Positions 9,478-19,307 of a stretch of 61,914 bases of DNA are shown here, one piece after another (positions within the stretch are counted from its first letter, which is position 1; the number at the start of each line of letters is the position of its first letter). Below the pieces are notes generated by a model. That model did not search any database and was not told the DNA's origin. It saw nothing but the letters and a program-made list of their open reading frames with translations. A program made the translations under genes and the position numbers. Location of the stretch: assembly GCA_020630875.1 (NCBI GenBank), contig JAHDIH010000011.1, forward strand, positions 1 to 61,914. The letters run 5' to 3'. This DNA comes from Deltaproteobacteria bacterium (GTDB taxonomy: Bacteria > Myxococcota_A > Polyangia > Haliangiales > Haliangiaceae).

Positions 9478-10151
9478 GTACTTGGAAGTCCGAAGCCACA
9501 GACTGTAAAAAGTTGTCCTTGGCAACAAGTTTAGGAGTCGAAGATACCGTGGTTTTAGAGTTGGTTCGTCGAGCTGGACTATTGTCCATGGCTAGCGTGT
9601 TCACCATCGATACAGGGCGGCTGCCAGAAGAAAGTCTTCAGTATCTAGAAACCATTGAGCGACATTTTGATATTTCAATCGACGTGTATTTTCCGCAAGC
9701 CGAGTCAGTCGCCGCACTTTACAAAGAGCAGGGCATCTACGGCTTTCGAAACAGCGTCGAGGAGCGGAAGCGTTGTTGCCACGTACGGAAAGTGGAGCCA
9801 CTAGGAAGGGCGCTTCGTGGAAGCAGTCACTGGATTGTTGGACTAAGGCGTCAGCAAGCTGCCTCAAGAAAATCCTTGCAAGAGGTACAGCACGATGAGG
9901 CCAACGGCATAACAAGACTGGCTCCCATCATCGAATGGAGTGAAAAAGAGGTGTGGGATTTTGCACGTGACAACAAGCTGCCTATTCATTCCCTGCACGA
10001 GCAAGGATACCCCTCTATCGGTTGCGCCCCTTGTTCGCGAAGTGTGGAAGGTTGGCGAGCTGGCGAAGAAAACGACACGACATTGATTAGGGCTGGGCGC
10101 TGGTGGTGGGAATCACCTGAGCACAAAGAATGCGGGATACACCGGAGATAA
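9474..10151 (+). CDS. cysH: Assimilatory APS (adenylyl-sulfate) reductase
   Basis: 225 residues. Reduces activated sulfate (APS) to sulfite with thioredoxin as donor, in the cytoplasm. The PP-loop-derived nucleotide site is at the N-terminus (SLGVEDTVVLELV). Cys101-Cys102 and Cys184-x2-Cys187 form the four-Cys [4Fe-4S] signature that separates APS reductases from PAPS reductases. The catalytic Cys220 lies in the C-terminal KECGIH motif. The start ATG at 9474 overlaps the upstream stop (ATGA). cysD and cysN follow directly. Use of APS rather than PAPS agrees with the absence of an intact cysC here. Confidence 0.93.
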   Translation: MSTWKSEATDCKKLSLATSLGVEDTVVLELVRRAGLLSMASVFTIDTGRLPEESLQYLETIERHFDISIDVYFPQAESVAALYKEQGIYGFRNSVEERKRCCHVRKVEPLGRALRGSSHWIVGLRRQQAASRKSLQEVQHDEANGITRLAPIIEWSEKEVWDFARDNKLPIHSLHEQGYPSIGCAPCSRSVEGWRAGEENDTTLIRAGRWWWESPEHKECGIHRR

Positions 10152-10153
10152 CA

Positions 10154-10978
10154 ATGAGTGATTTACAGAAACTGGAAGACAAATCGGTATACATAATCCG
10201 GGAGGCGTACCAGTCTTTCGATAAGGTCGGAATGCTTTGGTCCATAGGTAAGGACTCTAGCGTCATGCTTTGGCTTTTGCGTAAAGCTTTTCTCGGACAC
10301 ATTCCTATTCCGATGCTGCACGTGGATACCACTTACAAAATCCCTGAGATGATTCGCTTTCGTGATCAGCTTCAGAAAAAGTGGGGTTTTGAACTTATCG
10401 TAGAAACCAACGAAGAAGTTGTGGCATCAGGAGAAACGTTTCCTAACGGAAAAGCGACACGAGTTGAGTGTTGCAGCAAGTTGAAAAAGGACGCCCTTGC
10501 GTCGCTGATTGGCAAACATAAGTTTGATGCGGTATTTGCGGGGATTCGTAGAGACGAAGAAGGTACCCGCGCGAAAGAGCGTTACTTTTCGCCTAGAGGA
10601 CAAAACTTCACCTGGGACTTCAAAGACCAACCACCTGAGCTATGGGACCAATATAAAACCGACTTTGCGCCTGGGACTCATATTCGCGTCCACCCGCTTC
10701 TTCACTGGACCGAGTCTGACATTTGGGCTTACATCAAACGGGAAGAGATTCCTGTAGTGCCAGTGTACTTTGCTGGCGAAGGCAGTTGCCCTAGTGGCAA
10801 ACGTTATCGTTCTTTAGGGTGCGCACCTTGCACATCTCGCGTGGACAGCACCGCGACCAATGTGGACGAGATATTGGTTGAACTAAGAACCACCAATATT
10901 GCGGAGAGATCAACTCGAGCGCAGGACCAGGAAGCTGAAGACGCATTCGAAAAACTTCGTGAGCAGGGGTACATGTAA
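10154..10978 (+). CDS. cysD: Sulfate adenylyltransferase subunit 2
   Basis: 274 residues, close to the 302 of E. coli CysD. Catalyses formation of APS from ATP and sulfate, with CysN supplying GTP energy. The PP-loop motif [10 protein letters not shown] is at ~35-44. Family segments include [28 protein letters not shown] and the Cys-containing SLGCAPCTS. The ATG at 10154 is 2 bases after the cysH stop. Its TAA overlaps the cysN ATG (TAATG), so cysH-cysD-cysN is one coupled operon. Confidence 0.96.
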   Translation: MSDLQKLEDKSVYIIREAYQSFDKVGMLWSIGKDSSVMLWLLRKAFLGHIPIPMLHVDTTYKIPEMIRFRDQLQKKWGFELIVETNEEVVASGETFPNGKATRVECCSKLKKDALASLIGKHKFDAVFAGIRRDEEGTRAKERYFSPRGQNFTWDFKDQPPELWDQYKTDFAPGTHIRVHPLLHWTESDIWAYIKREEIPVVPVYFAGEGSCPSGKRYRSLGCAPCTSRVDSTATNVDEILVELRTTNIAERSTRAQDQEAEDAFEKLREQGYM

Positions 10979-12498
10979 TGAACACGACAAAAGTAGTAAT
11001 GGTAGGTCATGTAGACCACGGAAAATCGACCCTCGTAGGGCAACTGCTTCACTTAACCGGCTCTCTGCCCGAAGGAAAAGTAGAATCTATAGAGGAGAGC
11101 TGTCGAAGCCGTGGGGTTCCGTTTGAATGGGCCTTTGTCATGGATGCCTTTTCTAGCGAGCGCGATCAAAACGTGACCATCGATACCGCACAACATTGGA
11201 TGCATCACGAAGACCGGCAGTTTGTAATCATCGATGCTCCTGGGCATCGTGAGTTCATTAAGAATATGGTTACAGGCGCCGCTCAAGCTGATGGTGCAAT
11301 TGTCCTACTGGCTGCGAATGAAGGCGTAGCCGAACAAAGTAAACGCCATGGCTACTTGCTTGGCATGCTGGGCATCAAGCAAGTCGTAGTTGCTGTTAAC
11401 AAAATGGATCTTGTAGGCTACTCACAGTCCCACTTTGACGCACTGGAAAATGAGTATCGAGCATTTTTGAAAGACGTTGGCGTGGATGTTTCGGAGTTTG
11501 TTGCGGTGTCTGCTAAGGAAGGTGAAAATATTACCTCTACGTCTGATGCGTTGCCGTGGTCTAAGCAAACTCTGCTGGGCGCCCTGAAAACCATCAAGCC
11601 AGTTAGTGAAGCTTTTGGCCAAGCGCTTCAATTGTCAGTCCAAGATATCTACCGTTTTGATGACCGACGGCTTATTGCTTGCAAAGTAGAGCAAGGCAAA
11701 CTTACGGTCGGGGATGAAGTAGCTATCTATCCAGGCGGCGAAAAGACCAAGGTAGCGTCCATTGAGGTGTGGTCTGCACCAGAAAAGACAACCGCTGTAG
11801 CAGGGGAGTCTATCGCCATCACCCTCACCAATAGTTTGTTTACCGAGCGCGGCAACGTCATTACTGCAGCGAGGGCCCCCTTGGTCAGCCAATCCATTGC
11901 CACTAGAATTTTCTGGCTTGGAAGTAACGATCTAAAGACTGGCAGACGTGTGAAAGTGAAAGTCGGCACGCAGGCGGTGTGGGCTCAAGTGACTGAGGTA
12001 GAAAACGTGACCGATGTCGCCAACCTTGAAAAGCAAGACAGGGCGAGTCTTGGCAAGCATGAAGTCGCCGACATCAGGTTCGAGCTCGAGCAACCGTTAG
12101 TTTGCGACAGCCACAGGCAATCCCTTGCACTTGGTCGCGTGGTCATCGTGGATGGCTACGACGTTTGCGGCGGAGGGCTTATCCTGTCTAGTGGCGAACC
12201 CAAAGCTGCAGGAATTTCCGTGACCGATTGGTATCAGTTGAACGGCCACTTCGGAGGAGTGTTAGAAGTCCCAGAGAACCGTCGCGTATGCGGACAGCTG
12301 CAAAAGGAGTTGTTTGCGTTAGGAATTCGCAGCTCCGTTTGCGATCGCTCTTCCGCCAGTGAAGTGGCAAACTCAGGAGTCCTCGCGCTTGTACCTTCCC
12401 AGGCGGGGGGACGTCTGATGATTTACGGAAAAAAGTCGTTTCACCTTACGCTAAAAGAACGGATCCCAACGGAAATTGCGACGCATCTCAGAGGATAA
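10978..12498 (+). CDS. cysN: Sulfate adenylyltransferase subunit 1 (GTPase) with unusual C-terminal tail
   Basis: 506 residues, about 30 more than E. coli CysN. GTPase motifs: GHVDHGKST (~9-17), [12 protein letters not shown] (G3, EF-1alpha-like) and NKMD (G4). EF-Tu-like beta-barrel domains 2 and 3 follow and end around residue 400-410 ([16 protein letters not shown]). The last ~85 residues are not part of CysN. They contain [20 protein letters not shown], which resembles the helix-strand after the P-loop of APS kinase (CysC), but no P-loop is present. I infer a degenerate CysC remnant. It acts with CysD to make APS. Confidence 0.92.
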   Translation: MNTTKVVMVGHVDHGKSTLVGQLLHLTGSLPEGKVESIEESCRSRGVPFEWAFVMDAFSSERDQNVTIDTAQHWMHHEDRQFVIIDAPGHREFIKNMVTGAAQADGAIVLLAANEGVAEQSKRHGYLLGMLGIKQVVVAVNKMDLVGYSQSHFDALENEYRAFLKDVGVDVSEFVAVSAKEGENITSTSDALPWSKQTLLGALKTIKPVSEAFGQALQLSVQDIYRFDDRRLIACKVEQGKLTVGDEVAIYPGGEKTKVASIEVWSAPEKTTAVAGESIAITLTNSLFTERGNVITAARAPLVSQSIATRIFWLGSNDLKTGRRVKVKVGTQAVWAQVTEVENVTDVANLEKQDRASLGKHEVADIRFELEQPLVCDSHRQSLALGRVVIVDGYDVCGGGLILSSGEPKAAGISVTDWYQLNGHFGGVLEVPENRRVCGQLQKELFALGIRSSVCDRSSASEVANSGVLALVPSQAGGRLMIYGKKSFHLTLKERIPTEIATHLRG

Positions 12499-12542
12499 CT
12501 AGCTCATTGCCAAGCAACCCTTTGCCCTGGTAAAGCGTTGTA

Positions 12543-13958
12543 ATGCGCTTACTGTTATTAATACTTGTAGCTTCGGCTTGCCGGCCAGCGTTTCCGCGTA
12601 ACAGTGCCGGATGGCATATCACCATGTCGCCAAGGTTTGAGTTGATGTCAGACCTTCCCAAAGAAACGGCTAGAGACGTCGTCGCAAAATTGGAAGCGCA
12701 AACCGAAGCGATAAACGTTGGGATGTCTCAACTTTACGACAGGCAAGTGCGCTTTAAAAATCGTTTCGCCGTTACCATGTTTTCGAGCTGTAGCAACATG
12801 AGGGCCTATTTGCCACTGGGAGTAGCAGGTGTGACCTATTTGTCCAAAGACTTCTCAGAAAAGTGGAAAGCTCTTGCTTGTGGAGGAGGGGTGACTCAAC
12901 CATTACTTCATGAAGTTACACATCAATTGATGTTGGCGTATGGTGGTATGCAGCCTCATTGGTTAACGGAAGGACTGGCAAGCTATTTTCAAACGGTGAA
13001 AGTTGACGGAAATACCATTGTACTGGGAACACCGCTGTCGCAGTTCGGTGACAACGACAAATACAGCAAGGGCGCGGCATTTGATTTTGAACAGCTAATA
13101 ACGTTGTCCAAAAAGGAGCGTCGAAGGCTAACTCGCAGGACTTTCTACTTTGAGTCATGGAAGGCGGTGCACATGCTTTTTTCAGATCGGCTTTTGCTAC
13201 CTCAGTTTAAGAAGTACGTTAAGAAGCTGAATGCTGTCGCTCCCAACGCGTGGGAGACGACCATCGGGACGATACCTGAAATCAATAGTCGATATAAAAT
13301 GTATCACACCAAACGGGACTTTGTGATTCGCACCACGACGCTGGATTTACCTCAAGGCACGATAGACCAAAAGTCGTTAGGGAATGGTCAATTACACGAC
13401 CGACTCCTCGAATTGTCGTTGCTCTTTGGCGGGAAAAATTTTAGCTGGAGACTGAGAGAAGCGTTGAGCGAAAATCCCATGTGGGCGCGTGCGAAGTATT
13501 GGCGTGCGCTTTATCAAGTGCACGTTAAAGACAACCACAAGGCCGCATTAGCGGAAGTCGCGGAGGATGAATACGCCTTTACCAGGATAGGGATAGCACT
13601 TGATGGAGGAATAACCAGCAGAGTGCCATGTGGAGAACAAAGAGCGCTGGAAAGCCGCGCAAAGACTGCGGTGGAGTGGGGGCTGTTAGCTAGCCATTAT
13701 CTCGCTAGCAATATGAACGAACGTGCTTATGAAACTGTGCGAAAATCACTAGAGATCGATACCGCTTGTCTTGTGTGCCTGCGGGTTGGCGCAAGGGTAG
13801 CGGCTTCGCTTGGGCGGTTCGAAGAGGCCGCCATAGTGCAACGTCGGTTGGTAGCAAGGCGTGGTCATGCAGTGAGTGACAGAGACATTGCCGCTCTTGA
13901 AGAATACGAAAATGAGAAAATACCAAAGGTGCCTCTGAGTCGGTGTGAGGACAGCTAG
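12543..13958 (+). CDS. Putative lipoprotein, gluzincin-type metallopeptidase-like
   Basis: 471 residues. The signal MRLLLLILVASAC has a lipobox. Around residue 121 is HEVTH (HExxH zinc motif), followed ~18 residues later by WLTEGLASYF, the Glu-containing second motif of gluzincins of the peptidase MA/DUF1570 type. The C-terminal third is helical and TPR-like (YETVRKSLEID, FEEAAIVQRRL). A zinc peptidase acting in the periplasm or on the surface is likely; the substrate is unknown. Its stop overlaps the convergent DUF1304 gene's stop in CTAG. Confidence 0.75.
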   Translation: MRLLLLILVASACRPAFPRNSAGWHITMSPRFELMSDLPKETARDVVAKLEAQTEAINVGMSQLYDRQVRFKNRFAVTMFSSCSNMRAYLPLGVAGVTYLSKDFSEKWKALACGGGVTQPLLHEVTHQLMLAYGGMQPHWLTEGLASYFQTVKVDGNTIVLGTPLSQFGDNDKYSKGAAFDFEQLITLSKKERRRLTRRTFYFESWKAVHMLFSDRLLLPQFKKYVKKLNAVAPNAWETTIGTIPEINSRYKMYHTKRDFVIRTTTLDLPQGTIDQKSLGNGQLHDRLLELSLLFGGKNFSWRLREALSENPMWARAKYWRALYQVHVKDNHKAALAEVAEDEYAFTRIGIALDGGITSRVPCGEQRALESRAKTAVEWGLLASHYLASNMNERAYETVRKSLEIDTACLVCLRVGARVAASLGRFEEAAIVQRRLVARRGHAVSDRDIAALEEYENEKIPKVPLSRCEDS

Positions 13959-14323
13959 AGACTTCCAACAAGAGTCAATAACAGAGGAATGAGTGCCGGC
14001 AGTGCTTGTACGAAAAATATTTTGCGGGCCGCCGTCAGCGTTCCGTAGATACCTGCAATCGCAACGCAGGCGAGAAAGAATAGCGATACGTTTTGTTTCC
14101 ACGCAACGTTTTCAATAAAGAAGGTCCAAATCAGGCCGCCTGCCAGAAAGCCGTTATACAAACCTTGGTTGGCCGCCATGGACACGGTTTGCGGAAAAAG
14201 CTCTTTAGGGAAGGCCTTGAAAACTTTAGGACCCTTCGTAGTCCAAGCAAACATCTCAAACCATAGAATGTAGATATGAATGAGAGCTACCAAGCCGATG
14301 AATACGTTGATTGCTATGGTCAT
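13955..14323 (-). CDS. DUF1304 family small membrane protein
   Basis: 122 residues with four predicted membrane helices (N-terminal VFIGLVALIHIYILWFEMF; also FLAGGLIWTFF, VSLFFLACVAIAGIYG and a hydrophobic C-terminus). The first helix with its E-M-F-x-W and the SMAANQGLYNGFLAGGL loop match the DUF1304 (COG3759) family. No function is established for the family. It is convergent with the upstream lipoprotein gene and back to back with the ISC operon. Confidence 0.82.
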   Translation of the reverse strand: MTIAINVFIGLVALIHIYILWFEMFAWTTKGPKVFKAFPKELFPQTVSMAANQGLYNGFLAGGLIWTFFIENVAWKQNVSLFFLACVAIAGIYGTLTAARKIFFVQALPALIPLLLTLVGSL

Positions 14324-14425
14324 TTCACCACGTATAACCGGATTGCTCGTCGATGTCGTGTAGAACGGGGAAGGTCGGTGCTCTGGAAACTAGTGGTTAA
14401 AGGTAGGATATCTTGGATTTAGGCC

Positions 14426-14454
14426 TTGACGGCGGGGCCATTAACCATCAATAT
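14426..14454 (+). promoter_or_regulatory. Candidate promoter of the ISC operon
   Basis: TTGACG (14426-14431) and CAATAT (14449-14454) are separated by 17 bases, a good -35 and a weak -10 box. They lie 45 bases upstream of the regulator start codon. Prediction by eye only. Confidence 0.4.
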
Positions 14455-14470
14455 CAACTTGTTGTAGTAA

Positions 14471-14488
14471 CCTTACGTGTACGTGAGG
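14471..14488. promoter_or_regulatory. Palindromic candidate operator upstream of the ISC operon
   Basis: CCTTACGTGTACGTGAGG is an 18-bp inverted repeat (CCT-n-ACGT-nn-ACGT-n-AGG), broken only at the paired T/G positions. MerR-family operators are dyads of this size. It lies downstream of the candidate promoter and 10 bases before the start codon, so bound protein would more likely block transcription or respond to an unseen promoter than twist a long spacer. It is the natural candidate site for the regulator encoded just downstream. Confidence 0.5.
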
Positions 14489-14498
14489 GTTTGATTTG

Positions 14499-15023
14499 AT
14501 GTCCACTGTAAAACTCATAAAAGTCGGCGAGTTAGCCAAGTCTGTCGGTAAAACCGTACGGGCCATCCACTTGTACGAGGAGATGGGGCTTTTGCAGCCT
14601 GCTAAGCGTTCCAGCGGCGGGTTCAGGCTCTATTCCGAGGCTTCTGTAGAAAGGACCGAGTGGATCATTAAGCTGCAAGCAGCGGGTTTCACGCTTGGGG
14701 ACATCAAGAACTTTATATCGAGCTTCGAAGATGCTCCTAGCAGTAAACTTGCCGCTAGTGCCGCAAGAAACGTTTTTCAAGGTCGGTTAGATGCGATCGC
14801 TTTGCAGATGAAAGAACTCAAGACGCTGCAAAGTGATCTTAAAGAAGCACTTAAATATCTGGAAAATTGCCACGGCTGTCGAGCTCCAGAAGGTCAGCTT
14901 GAATGTGGCGTTTGCGAGCAGCACGGCGACACCGCCGTTCCACCACTATTTGCCGGGCTCCGAACCGAGCCCGAGATTGACGTTGCAATTTCTGAATTGC
15001 GAAAGGAAAGTAATGGCCGTTAA
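14499..15023 (+). CDS. MerR-family regulator of the ISC operon (four-Cys metal or Fe-S sensor)
   Basis: 174 residues. N-terminal winged helix-turn-helix of the MerR family ([20 protein letters not shown], then GGFRLYSE), then the long dimerisation helix to ~120. The effector region has C124-x2-C127-x8-C136-x2-C139, a possible Fe-S or zinc site. It stands where IscR (Rrf2 family) is usually found, and its end overlaps the iscS start by 11 bases. I infer that it senses Fe-S or metal state and controls the operon, perhaps through the palindrome just upstream. The ATG at 14499 is preferred over TTG at 14496. Confidence 0.88.
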   Translation: MSTVKLIKVGELAKSVGKTVRAIHLYEEMGLLQPAKRSSGGFRLYSEASVERTEWIIKLQAAGFTLGDIKNFISSFEDAPSSKLAASAARNVFQGRLDAIALQMKELKTLQSDLKEALKYLENCHGCRAPEGQLECGVCEQHGDTAVPPLFAGLRTEPEIDVAISELRKESNGR

Positions 15024-16236
15024 GACTCCGATTTTTATGGACAACCACTCGACCACTCCGGTGGATCCAAGAGTGATGGAAACGATGATTCCGTATTTCA
15101 CCCAAAAGTTTGGCAACGCCGCAAGTCGTAACCATGCATTTGGTTGGGAAGCAGAAGCTGCCGTTGATCTGGCTCGCGAGCAAATTGGCGCGCTAATCGG
15201 CGGAATGGGAAAAGAGATCGTGCTCACTTCTGGTGCGACCGAGGCAAACAACTTGGCGATCAAAGGTGCCGCTCACTTTTATAAAAAGCGTGGCAATCAC
15301 ATCATCACTGTCGAGACAGAACATAAAGCAGTCATCGATGCTTGTAAAAGTCTCGCTCGCGACGGCTTTGAAATTACGTTTTTGAAACCCAGCACTGATG
15401 GGCTGGTAACGCCAGAGCAAGTCGCAGAAGCGGTCACCGATAAGACGGTGTTGGTAAGCGTAATGCTGGTAAACAACGAAATTGGGGTGGTTCAGCCCAT
15501 CAAAGAAATCTGTACGGCGGTAAAAAACAAAAATCCCAAGACGCTGTTTCATACTGATGCAGTGCAAGGGGCGGGGAAGGTACCGTTTGACGTTACCGAC
15601 ACCAACGTCGACTTAGTCGCGATTACCGCACATAAAATGTACGGCCCCAAAGGAGTAGGCGCACTATGGGTGCGTAGAAAACCTCGCGTAAGACTGGATC
15701 CTCTAATTCACGGCGGAGGTCACGAGCGCGGCATGCGTTCTGGCACGCTGGCGGTTCCTCTAATCGTAGGCTTTGGGAAAGCCGCTGAAATTGCAAAAGC
15801 GGAGATGAAAGAAGAAAATGAGCGTATCGTCGCATTGCGAAAGCGCCTCTACGATGGTCTCACGTCGCAACTGTCCGATACTTTTGTCAACGGGCACGAA
15901 GACAGGCGACATCCAGGAAATCTCAATATCTCTTTTGCGTTTGTAGAAGGGGAGTCGCTGCTGATGGCAATGAAAGATGTTGCCGTATCTTCTGGTTCTG
16001 CTTGTACCTCTGCGTCGCTAGAGCCCAGCTACGTTTTGAGAGCACTGGGCGTAAGTGAAGAGCTAGCGCACACGTCCATACGATTTGGTATCGGACGTTT
16101 TAACACGGCAGAAGAAATCGATCACGTCACTGAAATCGTGGTGGACGCTGTGAAACGACTAAGAGAACTGTCTCCACTTTGGGAGATGCATCAAGAGGGA
16201 ATCGATATTTCAAAAATTCAGTGGGCTGCCCACTAA
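15013..16236 (+). CDS. iscS: Cysteine desulfurase IscS
   Basis: 407 residues (E. coli 404). A PLP enzyme that takes sulfur from L-cysteine and passes it as persulfide to IscU. The PLP Lys lies in [10 protein letters not shown]. The mobile-loop active Cys lies in [15 protein letters not shown], the long-loop form characteristic of IscS/NifS group I. The start ATG at 15013 is preceded by GAAAGGAAAG and lies inside the end of the regulator gene. It is the first biosynthetic gene of the ISC operon. Confidence 0.97.
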   Translation: MAVKTPIFMDNHSTTPVDPRVMETMIPYFTQKFGNAASRNHAFGWEAEAAVDLAREQIGALIGGMGKEIVLTSGATEANNLAIKGAAHFYKKRGNHIITVETEHKAVIDACKSLARDGFEITFLKPSTDGLVTPEQVAEAVTDKTVLVSVMLVNNEIGVVQPIKEICTAVKNKNPKTLFHTDAVQGAGKVPFDVTDTNVDLVAITAHKMYGPKGVGALWVRRKPRVRLDPLIHGGGHERGMRSGTLAVPLIVGFGKAAEIAKAEMKEENERIVALRKRLYDGLTSQLSDTFVNGHEDRRHPGNLNISFAFVEGESLLMAMKDVAVSSGSACTSASLEPSYVLRALGVSEELAHTSIRFGIGRFNTAEEIDHVTEIVVDAVKRLRELSPLWEMHQEGIDISKIQWAAH

Positions 16237-16253
16237 ACTAGGAGAAACTAACA

Positions 16254-16634
16254 ATGGCATACAGCGAAAAAGTAATTGATCACTATGAAAATCCACGCAA
16301 CGTTGGCTCGATGGATAAGGCTGACGAAAACGTTGGCACGGGTCTTGTGGGGGCACCCGCTTGCGGCGACGTAATGAAGTTGCAAATCAAGGTGAATGAC
16401 GACGGTGTTATCGAAGACGCGAAGTTCAAAACCTTCGGTTGTGGTTCTGCGATTGCTTCCTCATCTCTTGCCACCGAGATGCTTAAAGGATTGTCGATTC
16501 AGCAAGCTGCAGAGATTACCAACAAGGTGATTGTGGAAGAGCTAAATCTTCCGCCTGTCAAAATCCACTGTTCAGTGCTGGCAGAAGATGCCATTAAAGC
16601 AGCGATCGCTGACTACCAAGAAAAGCAAGAGTAG
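16254..16634 (+). CDS. iscU: Fe-S cluster scaffold IscU
   Basis: 126 residues (E. coli 128). The scaffold on which [2Fe-2S] clusters are built. The three ligand cysteines are in PACGD, FGCGSA and HCSVLAEDA. The HscA-recognition motif is LPPVK just before the third Cys. AGGAG lies upstream of the ATG. Located 17 bases after iscS. Confidence 0.98.
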   Translation: MAYSEKVIDHYENPRNVGSMDKADENVGTGLVGAPACGDVMKLQIKVNDDGVIEDAKFKTFGCGSAIASSSLATEMLKGLSIQQAAEITNKVIVEELNLPPVKIHCSVLAEDAIKAAIADYQEKQE

Positions 16635-16638
16635 CACA

Positions 16639-16965
16639 GTGCACATCGACATCACAGAAAGCGCCGCAAAAGAGATTTTGCGGCAGCGTGATAAGCGCGG
16701 AACGCCAGAGGCAATTATTCGAATCGGAATAAGAGGCGGTGGTTGTACTGGTTTTGCGTACGTATTCGAGTGGGCCGATGAGATTGAAGCAACAGACAAA
16801 ACATTCTCCGCTCATGGTGCATCGATCGTCGTAGATCCAAAAAGCCTCGTATACCTGCAAGGAACAGAGCTCGACTTTGTTCGAAGCATGATGGGCTACG
16901 GTTTCAAGTTCAACAACCCCAACGCTAAAGGTAGTTGTGGGTGCGGTGAGTCTGTTGAGTTCTAG
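16639..16965 (+). CDS. iscA: A-type Fe-S carrier IscA
   Basis: 108 residues from a GTG start at 16639, four bases after the iscU stop. A-type carrier with conserved cysteines in GGGCTGF and the C-terminal GSCGCGES. Family members carry Fe-S clusters or iron to target proteins, especially [4Fe-4S] enzymes. Starting at GTG gives [13 protein letters not shown], the expected N-terminus; upstream in-frame sequence overlaps iscU and is not conserved. Confidence 0.96.
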   Translation: MHIDITESAAKEILRQRDKRGTPEAIIRIGIRGGGCTGFAYVFEWADEIEATDKTFSAHGASIVVDPKSLVYLQGTELDFVRSMMGYGFKFNNPNAKGSCGCGESVEF

Positions 16966-16967
16966 TT

Positions 16968-17477
16968 GTGCTCAACGCATTCGAGACATTGGGACTGCCG
17001 GTAGCCTACGAAGTAGATAGGGGCGCGCTGGAAGATCTCTACTTTGCAGCTTGTAAAGAAAATCATCCTGATCGCGTTGATCCCTCTGAGCGACTGAGTG
17101 CCGTACAAAAGACAGCTTCCATTAACGACGCGTACAAACTTTTGCGGTCGCCAGAAGCCCGCGCCGAACATATCTTGCTCTTGCACGGTGGTTCTCTAGA
17201 CGGTGTAGTGGTTTCGCCCCAATTTTTAGTCGAGACGATGGAATTGCGCGAAGCATTGGCGGTGGCCATCAAAGCTAATGACGAAGCGTATGTGGAGCGT
17301 GTTTTTGAAGAAGCAACGCAAGATAAAAAAGCAGTGCTAGAGCAAATTAAACAAACGTTCGCGGAGTTCTTTGCTGCCGGCGATGCATCCGCGCTCGATA
17401 GCGTGGCAAAAGGACTCGTCCGTTTGCGTTACGTGAATCGCTGTCTTGAGACTTGTGAGGAAAGTGAACTGATATGA
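16968..17477 (+). CDS. hscB: Fe-S biogenesis co-chaperone HscB
   Basis: 169 residues (E. coli 171). J-domain protein that brings IscU to HscA and stimulates its ATPase. N-terminal J domain with NHPDR (HPD motif) at about residue 33, then a C-terminal helical IscU-binding domain (LVETMELREAL). GTG start at 16968, 3 bases after iscA. The stop overlaps the hscA start in ATGA. Confidence 0.94.
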   Translation: MLNAFETLGLPVAYEVDRGALEDLYFAACKENHPDRVDPSERLSAVQKTASINDAYKLLRSPEARAEHILLLHGGSLDGVVVSPQFLVETMELREALAVAIKANDEAYVERVFEEATQDKKAVLEQIKQTFAEFFAAGDASALDSVAKGLVRLRYVNRCLETCEESELI

Positions 17478-19306
17478 CATTGATGCAAATTGCAGAGCCA
17501 GGCGAGAGCAAAACCAAAGCCTGTAAGAAAGTGGTGGTAGGAATTGATCTGGGAACTACCAACAGCGTAGTCGCGCGCGTACAAGATGGGGCTCCCACGG
17601 TTCTAGGTCCAGGCTTGGTTCCTTCGGTAGTGTCTTATGAAGACAAAGGCCCAGTCGTAGGAGCGAAAGCGATGAATGCAAGCGACGCGAGTAGGATTGT
17701 TGCCTCTGCTAAACGCTTTGTAGGGAAAGGCCCCAATGATATCGATGCTTCGCAATGGCAAGGGTATCGATTTGATAAGACCGACGACAGAATGGTTTCT
17801 TTTTTGGTAGGTGACAAACGCGTCACTCCTATTGATGTTTCCGCTGATATTCTGAAGGCATTGACCAAGGTCGCATCGGAGGAGATCGGCAGCAGCGTAG
17901 AAAGTGTGGTTATTACCGTACCAGCCTACTTCGATGACGCACAGAGACAGGCGACCCGGGATGCGGGACGGATTGCCGGACTTGAAGTACTTCGTTTACT
18001 TGCGGAACCCACCGCGGCTGCTCTTGCGTACGGCTTAGAGAAAAAGAAAAATGGTTTGTTTGCGGTCTATGACTTAGGAGGAGGAACGTTCGATGTCTCC
18101 ATACTACAACTTCGCGATGGGGTGTTTGAGGTCAAGGCGATTGGTGGCGACACGTCTTTAGGAGGCGATGATATTGACCACGCCATCGCTGAGTTTGTTG
18201 GCAAAGATGTTGATACGTCCACGCAATCCGGGGCGCAAGGGCTGATTGCTGCTGCGCGTGGTTTAAAGGAGCAGCTGTCGGAGAGCGACGAAGCTTCTGT
18301 GGAGCTAGATGGGCGCAAGCTAACCTTAACCAGGGATAGTCTTTCAGAGATTGCTAAACCTCTGCTGAAGAAAACAGGCGCGGCGGCAAGACGGGCGTTG
18401 AAAGACGCCGAACTTTCCGTCGAGGATTTGGATGGCGTTATCCTTGTTGGTGGTTCTACCCGTTCTCCGGTCGTTCGCAACTTTGTCGAAACGTTCTTTG
18501 GTCAAAAACCTTTGTCCGATGTGGATCCAGATCAAGTGGTCGCTATAGGGGCGGCGATACAAGCAGATCAGTTGGCTGGTGGTGATCAGGACATTCTTCT
18601 TCTCGATGTGATTCCACTGTCGTTAGGGGTGGAAACAATGGGCGGAGTAGTAGAAAAAATTATTCCTCGGAACGTAACGATACCTTTTCGTGCCAAGCAA
18701 GAGTTTACGACCTATGCGGACAATCAGACCGGGTTTGATATCCACGTGGTGCAAGGAGAGCGAGAGACGGTGGACGCATGCCGAAGCCTTGCAAGGTTTC
18801 TACTGCGTGGCGTGCCGCCGATGATTGCAGGAATGGCCAAGATAGAACTGATTTACTCTATCGACGCAGACGGGATTTTGACCGTTTCTGCGAAGGAGTT
18901 GACCAGCGGCATTGAAAACGCCATTGAGGTTAAACCCTCTTATGGTCTGACTGATGAAGAAATTGAAAAGATGCTAGTGGACTCGTACGAATATGCAGAA
19001 GTGGACATGCACGAACGAAGCTTACGAACTCAAAAAATGGAAGGCGAGCGAATGCTTACAGTGACGGAAACGGCGCTGGCAGAGTCCGACAACCTAATCA
19101 GCGATGCCGAAAAGGAAAAAGTCGATGCAGCTCTTGATGCGCTTCGAGTGGCTTTGGCTGGTGCGAAAGCGTCGCCGATTCGTGATGCCATCGCTCAATT
19201 GGATGAGGCGTCGCAAACATGGGCTCAGAAGCGAATGGACCGTGCGGTACGTCAAGCCGCGGTCGGGCAATCGGTAAAAGATGTAGCCTCAGGATTGGAG
19301 GGATAA
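17474..19306 (+). CDS. hscA: Fe-S biogenesis Hsp70 chaperone HscA
   Basis: 610 residues (E. coli 616). Hsp70-class ATPase that binds the LPPVK motif of IscU and promotes cluster release. ATPase signatures: GIDLGTTNSVVA, YDLGGGTFDVS and ILVGGSTRSPVV. The substrate-binding domain begins near 385 (LLLDVIPLSLGVETMGG). It lacks the acidic DnaK C-terminal tail, as expected for HscA. Translationally coupled to hscB and followed by fdx one base later. Confidence 0.96.
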   Translation: MTLMQIAEPGESKTKACKKVVVGIDLGTTNSVVARVQDGAPTVLGPGLVPSVVSYEDKGPVVGAKAMNASDASRIVASAKRFVGKGPNDIDASQWQGYRFDKTDDRMVSFLVGDKRVTPIDVSADILKALTKVASEEIGSSVESVVITVPAYFDDAQRQATRDAGRIAGLEVLRLLAEPTAAALAYGLEKKKNGLFAVYDLGGGTFDVSILQLRDGVFEVKAIGGDTSLGGDDIDHAIAEFVGKDVDTSTQSGAQGLIAAARGLKEQLSESDEASVELDGRKLTLTRDSLSEIAKPLLKKTGAAARRALKDAELSVEDLDGVILVGGSTRSPVVRNFVETFFGQKPLSDVDPDQVVAIGAAIQADQLAGGDQDILLLDVIPLSLGVETMGGVVEKIIPRNVTIPFRAKQEFTTYADNQTGFDIHVVQGERETVDACRSLARFLLRGVPPMIAGMAKIELIYSIDADGILTVSAKELTSGIENAIEVKPSYGLTDEEIEKMLVDSYEYAEVDMHERSLRTQKMEGERMLTVTETALAESDNLISDAEKEKVDAALDALRVALAGAKASPIRDAIAQLDEASQTWAQKRMDRAVRQAAVGQSVKDVASGLEG

Positions 19307-19307
19307 A

